Shown here piece after piece: positions 43,412-49,754 of a DNA stretch of 64,000 bases. Position 1 is the stretch's first letter. The number at the start of each line of letters is the position of its first letter. A program made the translations under genes and the position numbers. The notes under the pieces are model-generated. The model searched no databases and was not told where the DNA came from. It worked only from the letters and a program-made list of their open reading frames with translations. This DNA comes from Rathayibacter sp. VKM Ac-2760. Its GTDB lineage: Bacteria > Actinomycetota > Actinomycetes > Actinomycetales > Microbacteriaceae. Where the stretch lies: contig NZ_CP047173.1 in assembly GCF_009834185.1 (NCBI RefSeq), positions 2,604,001 to 2,668,000 on the forward strand, in the 5' to 3' direction.

Positions 43412-43993
43412 AGGACATCGGGAGCGTTCCGGGCCGCTTCGGGCGGCCTCGTGCTCCTGATCCTCGGAGGTGCGCTCGCGGGCTGCCAGGGTCGGTCGGA
43501 CGCAGGGCAGGCCGCCGCTCTCGCGCCACCGGCCGCGACCGCTCCTGCCGAGACCTCGGCAGAGCCGATCCTGGAGACGCCGGTCGCGGTGGAGCCCACC
43601 CTCGCCCCGGCCCCGACGCTGATCGAGACGCTGCCGCGCGAGGACGCCTCGGGACAGCCGATCTACGACCTCTCCTCCGACACCTCCGCCGTCGTCTACC
43701 CGGCCTCGTTCGACGAGAGCGAGCTCGCGAACGCGAGAGTCTGGGTCGAGCAGCAGCGGATCGTCGCGCAGTGCATGCTCGACAAGGGCCACGACTACAC
43801 CTACACGCTCTGGTGGGAGCGTCCCAGCGTGCCGCGCCCGGCCGACGACCCGCTGTCCGCCTCGCTCTACCCCGCGGGGTCGGCGGGGTTCATCGCCCTG
43901 TACGGCGAGGAGACCGGGGCGCCCTACGACTGGACGACCGCGGGCTGCCACGGGTACGCGGTGCACGTCACCGGGCAGGACGACGCGAACTGA
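43358..43993 (+). CDS. Putative secreted lipoprotein of unknown function
   Basis: 211 residues if begun at the first of three repeated ATGs (43358, 43376, 43394). A basic start is followed by a hydrophobic core and lipobox LAGC (GGLVLLILGGALAGCQG). The mature part begins with an Ala/Pro/Glu-rich low-complexity linker and ends in a compact domain with two Cys (AQCMLDKGHDYTYTLWWERP and TTAGCHGYAVHV). No catalytic motif is recognised. It is divergent from the DUF1990 gene and convergent with lepA. Confidence 0.75.
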   Translation: MRGSVSMRSSAPMRSSVPRTSGAFRAASGGLVLLILGGALAGCQGRSDAGQAAALAPPAATAPAETSAEPILETPVAVEPTLAPAPTLIETLPREDASGQPIYDLSSDTSAVVYPASFDESELANARVWVEQQRIVAQCMLDKGHDYTYTLWWERPSVPRPADDPLSASLYPAGSAGFIALYGEETGAPYDWTTAGCHGYAVHVTGQDDAN

Positions 43994-44021
43994 CGCCCGA
44001 CGACGAGGGCCGGAGCGACCG

Positions 44022-45872
44022 CTACTTCTTGTCCTTCGTCTCGACGTCGCCGCTCAGCGCGGCGATGAACGCTTCCTGGGGGACTTCGACGCGGCCGACC
44101 ATCTTCATGCGCTTCTTGCCCTCCTTCTGCTTCTCGAGCAGCTTGCGCTTGCGGGTGATGTCACCGCCGTAGCACTTGGCGAGGACGTCCTTGCGCATGG
44201 CGCTGATCGACTCGCGCGCGATGATGCGCGCGCCGATCGCGGCCTGGATGGGCACTTCGAACTGCTGGCGCGGGATGAGCTTGCGCAGCCGCCCCGTCAT
44301 CAGCACGCCGTAGGCGTAGGCCTTGTCGCGGTGCACGATCGCACTGAACGCGTCGACCTGCTCGCCCTGGAGCAGGATGTCGACCTTGACCAGGTCGGCC
44401 TCCTGGTCGCCGGCGGGCTCGTAGTCGAGCGAGGCGTAGCCGGCGGTCTTGGACTTGAGGTTGTCGAAGAAGTCGAAGACGATCTCGCCTAGGGGCATGT
44501 GGTAGCGGATCTCGACCCGGTCCTCACCGAGGTACTCCATGCCGATCAGCGTGCCGCGGCGGCTCTGGCAGAGCTCCATGATCGTGCCGACGTAGTCCTT
44601 CGGCGCGAGGATGGCGGCCCGGACGATCGGCTCGGTGACGCTGGCGATCTTGCCGACCGGGAACTCGCTCGGGTTGGTGACCGTGACGGTGCTCTTGTCG
44701 TCGGTGGTCACCTCGTAGATGACGGACGGCGCCGTGGTGATCAGGTCGAGGCCGAACTCGCGGTCGAGCCGCTCGGTGACGATCTCGAGGTGCAGGAGGC
44801 CCAGGAAGCCGCAGCGGAAGCCGAAGCCGAGGGCGACCGAGGTCTCGGGCTCGTAGACGAGCGCCGCGTCGGAGAGCTTGAGCTTGTCCAGCGCCTCGCG
44901 GAGGTCCGGGTAGTCGCTGCCGTCGATCGGGTACAGGCCCGAGAACACCATCGGCAGCGGCTCGGTGTAGCCGGGCAGCGCCTCGGTGGCGGGCTTGGAG
45001 GCGGTGGTGACGGTGTCGCCGACCTTCGACTGGCGGACGTCCTTCACGCCGGTGATCAGGTAGCCGACCTCGCCGACGCCGAGGCCCTTGGTCGAGACGG
45101 GCTCGGGGCTCGAGACGCCGATCTCGAGGATCTCGTGCGTGGCGCGCGTCGACATCATCTGGATCTTCTCGCGCGGCGAGAGCTGGCCGTCGATCATCCG
45201 GACGTAGGTGACGACGCCGCGGTAGGAGTCGTAGACCGAGTCGAAGATCATCGCGCGGGCCGGGGCGTTCTTGTCGCCGACGGGCGCGGGGACCAGCTCG
45301 GTGACGCGGTCGAGCAGCGCCTCGACGCCGACGCCGGTCTTGCCGGAGACGCGGAGGACGTCGGCCGGGTCGCCGCCGATGAGGCTCGCGAGCTCGGCCG
45401 CGTACTTCTCCGGGTCGGCCGCGGGCAGGTCGATCTTGTTGAGGACCGGGATGATCGCCAGGTCGTTCTCGAGCGCGAGGTAGAGGTTGGCGAGCGTCTG
45501 CGCCTCGATGCCCTGCGCGGCGTCGACCAGGAGGATCGCGCCCTCGCAGGCGGCGAGCGAGCGGCTGACCTCGTAGGAGAAGTCGACGTGCCCGGGGGTG
45601 TCGATCATGTTCAGCGCGAAGGTCTGCCCGTCGCGCTCCCACGGCATGCGGACGGCCTGCGACTTGATCGTGATGCCGCGCTCGCGCTCGATGTCCATCC
45701 GATCGAGGTACTGCGCGCGCATCGCGCGATCCTCGACCACGCCCGTGATGCCCAGCATGCGATCGGCGAGAGTGGATTTGCCGTGATCGATGTGGGCGAT
45801 GATGCAGAAGTTGCGGATGGACGCCGGATCGGTCGCGGCGGGCTCGAGCCCGAGGTGTGCACGTGGAGACAT
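44022..45872 (-). CDS. lepA: Elongation factor 4 (LepA)
   Basis: 616 residues. Ribosomal GTPase. G1 IIAHIDHGKSTLADRML (26-34), G3 MIDTPGHVDFSYEVSRSLA, G4 PVLNKIDLP, followed by the EF-G-like domains and the LepA-specific C-terminal domain ending KLLEKQKEGKKRMKMVGRVEVPQEAF. All are full length. It lies between rpsT/the aminotransferase-GNAT pair and hemW, the conserved order. The start ATG at 45872. Confidence 0.98.
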   Translation of the reverse strand: MSPRAHLGLEPAATDPASIRNFCIIAHIDHGKSTLADRMLGITGVVEDRAMRAQYLDRMDIERERGITIKSQAVRMPWERDGQTFALNMIDTPGHVDFSYEVSRSLAACEGAILLVDAAQGIEAQTLANLYLALENDLAIIPVLNKIDLPAADPEKYAAELASLIGGDPADVLRVSGKTGVGVEALLDRVTELVPAPVGDKNAPARAMIFDSVYDSYRGVVTYVRMIDGQLSPREKIQMMSTRATHEILEIGVSSPEPVSTKGLGVGEVGYLITGVKDVRQSKVGDTVTTASKPATEALPGYTEPLPMVFSGLYPIDGSDYPDLREALDKLKLSDAALVYEPETSVALGFGFRCGFLGLLHLEIVTERLDREFGLDLITTAPSVIYEVTTDDKSTVTVTNPSEFPVGKIASVTEPIVRAAILAPKDYVGTIMELCQSRRGTLIGMEYLGEDRVEIRYHMPLGEIVFDFFDNLKSKTAGYASLDYEPAGDQEADLVKVDILLQGEQVDAFSAIVHRDKAYAYGVLMTGRLRKLIPRQQFEVPIQAAIGARIIARESISAMRKDVLAKCYGGDITRKRKLLEKQKEGKKRMKMVGRVEVPQEAFIAALSGDVETKDKK

Positions 45873-46021
45873 CGTGCGTCCAGTCTCCCACGGCCGGGCT
45901 CCGGCGGCGGGCGAGGGGCCGGGACCGACCGGTCGCGGTGCAGAACCTCAGCTGTGCGCCGGTCTCTTCGCCGATGGCGGATGACGCGTCGTCTCGGCTG
46001 ATGCTCTGCGGGCGGACCTCG

Positions 46022-46510
46022 CTACAGGTCGAGTCCGTAGGTGCGGGTGGGCTCGATGCCGGGCGGATTCTCGCGCTCGGGCAGCCGGACGAACCCCATG
46101 CTCTCGTAGAGGGCGTGCGCGGCGAGCATGTCGGTGCCGCTGTTCATCACGACGCGCCGGAGGCCGCGCTCGACGGCGAGCATCACGACGAACTCGGTCA
46201 GCAGGCGGCCGAGGCCCCGGCCGCGGGCCGTGGGGGCCACCGCGAGCAGCCGCCAGTCGAGCTCGCCGGGGCGGCCGAGGGAGTAGAGGGTGCGGCCGGG
46301 CGCGGCGGTCGTGACGGTCGCGAGGATCGCGCCGGCCTCCTCCGCCACCCAGACCTCGCCCTCGCGGTCGTGCCGGGCGACGTCCCCGACGTCCGCCGCG
46401 TACTCCTCCCCCAGCTCGTAGTCGTGCTCGTAGGCGGCGAGGCGCAGGCGCGAGACCTCGGCGTACTCGTCCGGGCGCACCCGCCGCACCAGGACCTCGT
46501 CGGCGCTCAC
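46022..46510 (-). CDS. GNAT-family N-acetyltransferase
   Basis: 162 residues from GTG overlapping the aminotransferase stop (GTGA). GNAT elements: VRPDEYAEVSRLRLAAYEHDYELG at the start, VAEEAGAILATVTTAAPG, acetyl-CoA loop WRLLAVAPTARGRGLGRLLTEFVV (RGRGLG), and the end ALYESMGFVRLPERENPP. The substrate is unknown. Coupling to an aminotransferase suggests an amino-group acceptor, which is inference. Confidence 0.9.
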   Translation of the reverse strand: MSADEVLVRRVRPDEYAEVSRLRLAAYEHDYELGEEYAADVGDVARHDREGEVWVAEEAGAILATVTTAAPGRTLYSLGRPGELDWRLLAVAPTARGRGLGRLLTEFVVMLAVERGLRRVVMNSGTDMLAAHALYESMGFVRLPERENPPGIEPTRTYGLDL

Positions 46511-47670
46511 GCGCTCACCGGGGCGGGCAGCGCGCGGAGGCCGTGCTCGAGGTCGACGGGATCGGCGGCGAGGCAGACCCGGATCCAGCCCTCGCCGGTG
46601 CGCCCGAAGGCGCTGCCCGGCGCGACGGCGACGAGGGACTCGAGCAGGAACGACTCGGCCCAGGACGCGACGTCGCCGTCGCTCGCGTGCGAGACGTCGA
46701 TCCAGAGGTAGAAGGCGCCCTCCGGCTCGCGGAAGCGGATGCCGCGCTCGTCGAGGAGCGCGGTGGCGAGCCGCAGATTGGCGAGGTAGTGGGCCGAGGC
46801 CTCCGCCACCGCGTCCCGCGGGCCGGTCAGTGCCGCCAGGGCCGCGCGCTGGTCGGGAGTCGCGACGCAGCTGATCGTCGCCTCCTGAACGGTGACCATC
46901 GTCGAGGTCAGGCCGGGCGGGGTGACGAGGTAGCCGACGCGCACGCCGGTCATCGCGTAGGTCTTCGAGAGCGAGAAGACGCTGAAGACGCGGTCGTCGT
47001 CGTGACCGGCCTCCTGGGCGAGGGCGGCGAGGCTCACGTGCGGGCGGCCGTAGGTGAAGCACTCGTAGACCTCGTCGCTGATGATCCAGAGGTCGTGCCG
47101 GCGGGCGAACTCCAGCAGCCGCTCCAGCATCGGGCGCGGGAAGACGACGCCGAGCGGATTCGACGGGCTGTTCACGATGATCGCCCGGGTGCGGTCGGTG
47201 ACGATCCGCTCGAGCTCGTCGAGGTCCGGGAAGAAGCCGTTCTCGGGGCGCAGCGTGTACGGCACCGGGACGGCGCCGATCATCCGCGCGTTCATGGTGA
47301 AGGTGGTGTAGCCGGGATCGGGGAGGAGCACCTCGTCGCCCGGGCCGAGCGTGAGCGTCATCGCCTGGTGCAGCGCCTGCGTCGCGCCGACCGTGACCCA
47401 GACCTGCTCCACCTCCGCTCGGAAGCCGTTGTCGCTCGCGAGCTTCGCGACGATCGCGCGCCGGAGCTCCATCAGGCCGCCGTTCGGGCCGTAGCCCGTG
47501 TCGTCCGCGGCCCAGGCGGCGCGCGCGGCTTCGATGATGTGAGGCGCGACGGGGACGTCCGGCTCGCCCACGGCGAGCAGCGTCACGCCCTCCAGCCGCA
47601 GGGCGATCTCGAACAGCCGGCGGATGCCCGAGGGCGGCACGGCGGGGATGTGATCGGCGAGTCGGGGCAT
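46507..47670 (-). CDS. Class I/II pyridoxal-phosphate aminotransferase
   Basis: 387 residues. Fold type I: VTVGATQALHQAMTLTLGPGDEVLLPDPGYTTF, NSPSNPLGVVFPRP with the conserved Asn, DEVYECFTYG with the PLP Asp and Tyr, FSLSKTYAMTGVRVGYLV with the Schiff-base Lys, and a late Arg in EGWIRVCLAAD. This resembles AspC/PatA-type enzymes; the amino-acid substrate cannot be told. It is coupled to the GNAT gene and divergent from rpsT. Confidence 0.93.
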   Translation of the reverse strand: MPRLADHIPAVPPSGIRRLFEIALRLEGVTLLAVGEPDVPVAPHIIEAARAAWAADDTGYGPNGGLMELRRAIVAKLASDNGFRAEVEQVWVTVGATQALHQAMTLTLGPGDEVLLPDPGYTTFTMNARMIGAVPVPYTLRPENGFFPDLDELERIVTDRTRAIIVNSPSNPLGVVFPRPMLERLLEFARRHDLWIISDEVYECFTYGRPHVSLAALAQEAGHDDDRVFSVFSLSKTYAMTGVRVGYLVTPPGLTSTMVTVQEATISCVATPDQRAALAALTGPRDAVAEASAHYLANLRLATALLDERGIRFREPEGAFYLWIDVSHASDGDVASWAESFLLESLVAVAPGSAFGRTGEGWIRVCLAADPVDLEHGLRALPAPVSA

Positions 47671-47699
47671 CGCTGGTCAGGCTACTGGCGGGGCTCCCC

Positions 47700-47760
47700 C
47701 GCGAGATGCCACTTGCGCGCGCTCGACGCGGCGTGTCGCGCGCACAGGTGGCATCTCGCG
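47700..47760. repeat. 61-bp palindromic element between divergent genes
   Basis: CGCGAGATGCCAC (47700-47712) is repeated inverted at 47748-47760 without mismatch, with inner GCGCGC pairs (47715-47720 and 47738-47743) around a 17-base centre. It lies 30 bases upstream of the aminotransferase ATG and 29 bases before the rpsT -35 box. It resembles a REP-type element and is unlike the two other palindrome types in the window. Confidence 0.85.
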
Positions 47761-47788
47761 AGGGAGCCGGCGCTCGGGCACCGCGCGG

Positions 47789-47817
47789 TTGAAGGGAGGC
47801 GGCGGGTGCGCTAAAGT
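47789..47817 (+). promoter_or_regulatory. rpsT promoter
   Basis: TTGAAG (47789-47794), a 17-base spacer, then TAAAGT (47812-47817). This is the best housekeeping-type promoter in the window and implies initiation near 47824, giving a leader of about 146 bases. Confidence 0.75.
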
Positions 47818-47823
47818 TCCTTG

Positions 47824-47969
47824 TTGGCTTGCGCTCCACCATTGGCGTGTGTGGAGTGATTCAGAAGCCGGCGACCTCCAGTCGCACCGGGATGGCGTTT
47901 CCACGCCACCGGAAGGGGCACTCCGTCGAGTAGCCGGCTGCACACACATCCGAGAAGAAGGTAATAGAC
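47824..47969 (+). promoter_or_regulatory. Structured 5' leader of rpsT
   Basis: The leader can form TGGCGT-TTCC-ACGCCA (47893-47908). Long-range pairs TGTGTG/CACACA (47848-47853 with 47941-47946) and GGAGTG/CACTCC (47853-47858 with 47919-47924) are also possible, closing the region just before the ribosome site. Ribosomal protein S20 controls its own synthesis in some bacteria; a similar role here is inferred from length and structure only. Confidence 0.45.
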
Positions 47970-48230
47970 GTGGCAAACATCAAGTCGCAGATCAAGCGCA
48001 ACCTCACCAACAAGAAGGCGAACGAGCGCAACAAGGCCGTCAAGAGCGAGCTGAAGACCGCCGTCCGCGCGGTGCACTCCGCCATCGCCGCCGGCGACAC
48101 CGAGAAGGCCGCCACCGCGCTCGCCTTCGCCGCCAAGAAGCTCGACAAGGCCTCGAGCAAGGGCGTCATCCACAAGAACCAGGCCGCGAACCGCAAGTCC
48201 GCGATCGCCAAGCAGGTCGCCGCGCTGTAG
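47970..48230 (+). CDS. rpsT: 30S ribosomal protein S20
   Basis: 86 residues, GTG start preceded by GAAGGTAATAGAC. The sequence MANIKSQIKRNLTNKKANER is the standard S20 opening, with a Lys/Ala-rich helical body ending KNQAANRKSAIAKQVAAL. It binds the 5' domain of 16S rRNA early in 30S assembly. It is monocistronic, with its own promoter and terminator. Confidence 0.98.
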   Translation: MANIKSQIKRNLTNKKANERNKAVKSELKTAVRAVHSAIAAGDTEKAATALAFAAKKLDKASSKGVIHKNQAANRKSAIAKQVAAL

Positions 48231-48246
48231 GGCTGCGTCTCGCTGC

Positions 48247-48288
48247 AACGAGGAAGGGTCCGGCCGATGGCCGGGCCCTTCCTCGTTT
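48247..48288 (+). terminator. rpsT terminator
   Basis: AACGAGGAAGGGTCCGGCC, loop GAT, GGCCGGGCCCTTCCTCGTT: a 19-bp stem with one G-U pair, followed by TCC. The stem ends in GTTT. It begins 17 bases past the rpsT stop. Confidence 0.9.
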
Positions 48289-48328
48289 CCGCTCGCCGTC
48301 GACGGACTCCTCGTTCCTCGTCGGCCGT

Positions 48329-48410
48329 CGCGCGGTCGGCTCATGCGGGTGGTCGCGGCGGGAGGAGCGTCCTGCGTTCCGGCTACGACGATCCGCTGGC
48401 ACGCGGATCG
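48329..48410 (-). repeat. Second repeat block with conserved hairpin, copy B
   Basis: On the minus strand CGATCCGC-GTGCCA-GCGGATCG (48389-48410) is identical over 22 bases to the core of copy A at 16834-16855. AGCCGACCGCGCG (48329-48341) follows at 69 bases from its start, against 67 in copy A. The surrounding 420-base gap (48231-48650) otherwise holds the rpsT terminator and GGTCGAG-type repeats, and no gene. Confidence 0.65.
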
Positions 48411-48513
48411 CCGGTGAGCCTGCGAGGGCGGGGCCGGTCTGCCGACGGCCCGTCGCAGAGGGGATCGCGCCGGTCACTCGGGTTGTTCGGCCCCGCAGGG
48501 CGTCTCGACGTGC

Positions 48514-48594
48514 GTGCTGGTCGAGTCGCCGCGGCGCCGCTTGTCGGGGGGTCTTGCTGGTCGAGTAGCCGCGGAGCGGCGTATCGAGACCCAC
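48514..48594 (+). repeat. Palindromic intergenic repeat, forward arms
   Basis: A partial forward arm (48514-48540, TGCTGGTCGAGTCGCCGCGG) is followed by a full forward arm (48555-48594, TGCTGGTCGAGTAGCCGCGG...GGCGTATCGAGACCCAC). The reverse arm is degenerate (around 48607-48645). It is at the convergent rpsT/holA junction, close to the holA stop. Confidence 0.85.
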
Positions 48595-48650
48595 GTCGTT
48601 CAGGGTTCTCGAGGTCGGCCGCGAGCGCGTCTCGAGACCCTGGGCACCGG

Positions 48651-49679
48651 TCAGAGGCCGCGGGCCGAGATGACCGACACCATGCGCTCCAGCGCGAACA
48701 CCGGGTCGCGGGTGGCGCCCTTCACGTTCGCGTCGGCCTCGGCGACCGTCAGGATCGCCGTGCCCAGTCCCTCGCCGGTCCAGCCCTGCAGGTCGCGGCG
48801 CGCGCGGTCCACCTGCCAGGGCGCGAGGCCGAGCCGCGAGGCGATCTGACCGGAGCCCTCACGGGAGCCCGCCACCTTCGCCATCGTCCGCAGCTTGCTC
48901 GCGAACGCCGCCACGATCGGCACCGGATCCGCGCCCGACGCGAGCGCGTGCCGGAGCCCCAGCAGCGCCTCCCCGTGCCGGCCGGCGATCGCCGAATCGG
49001 CGACCGTGAAGGCGGTCGTCTCCACCCGCCCGCCGTAGTACTTCGCGACCGTCGCCTCGGTGATGTCGCCGGTCACGTCCGAGACCAGCTGCTGGCAGGC
49101 CGACGCGAGCTCGTCCAGATCATCCGAGAACGCGGAGACCAGCGCCCGCACCGCACCGGTCGTCGCGGTGCGCCCGGCGGTCCGGAACTCCGCGATCGCG
49201 AAGTCGACCTTGTCGCTCTCCCGCTTGAGCTCGGCGCAGACGATCTCGATGCCGCCGCCGGTGCCCGCGCGGATCGCGTCGAGCAGCTTCTTGCCGCGGT
49301 TGCCACCGCCGTGCCGCAGCACGACCGTCGCCCCGTCGGCCGGCTGGGCGAGGTACTCGAGCATCTCGACGAGGAACGCGTCGGAGCACTTCTCCACGTT
49401 CGAGACGCGCAGCAGCCGCGGCTCGTCGAACAGCGACGGGCTCGCGAGCGTCAGCAGCTCCCCGGGCGCGTAGCCGCCTGCGTCGATGTCGTTGACCTCG
49501 AGGCTCGGGTCCTCGGCGCGCAGGAACTCGCGGAGGAACCGCAGGGCCCGATCGGCGAGGAACTGCTCCGGCCCCGTGATCAGGACGATCGGGGCGGGTC
49601 GCGTCTGGTTCCACGCGAGCTGCGGGATCGCCGCCTTCGAGGGGGCCGCCTTGCCGCGCGCCGGGGCTCTGCCTGCCAT
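48651..49679 (-). CDS. holA: DNA polymerase III subunit delta
   Basis: 342 residues. Clamp-loader subunit that opens the sliding clamp. The N-terminal AAA+-like fold has PIVLITGPEQFLADRALRFLREF (no functional Walker A, as usual for delta), SPSLFDEPRLLRVSNVEKCSDA (the clamp-interacting region) and the middle VDFAIAEFRTAGRTATTGAVRALVSAFSDDLDELASACQQLVSDV. The collar domain ends WTGEGLGTAILTVAEADANVKGATRDPVFALERMV. Located after comEC as in other actinobacteria. Confidence 0.95.
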   Translation of the reverse strand: MAGRAPARGKAAPSKAAIPQLAWNQTRPAPIVLITGPEQFLADRALRFLREFLRAEDPSLEVNDIDAGGYAPGELLTLASPSLFDEPRLLRVSNVEKCSDAFLVEMLEYLAQPADGATVVLRHGGGNRGKKLLDAIRAGTGGGIEIVCAELKRESDKVDFAIAEFRTAGRTATTGAVRALVSAFSDDLDELASACQQLVSDVTGDITEATVAKYYGGRVETTAFTVADSAIAGRHGEALLGLRHALASGADPVPIVAAFASKLRTMAKVAGSREGSGQIASRLGLAPWQVDRARRDLQGWTGEGLGTAILTVAEADANVKGATRDPVFALERMVSVISARGL

Positions 49680-49754
49680 GCCGTCGTCCTTCCGTGACCC
49701 TCGATTCTACGAGTCCGGGGCCGGCCGCTGGAGGAGGGAGGAGAGGAGGTGCGA

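Noticed and set aside
48166..48594. A 142-codon minus-strand frame across the rpsT/holA gap
   Set aside because: It covers the rpsT terminator and repeat sequence and overlaps the rpsT end. The Arg/Pro-rich translation is typical of a high-GC shadow frame.
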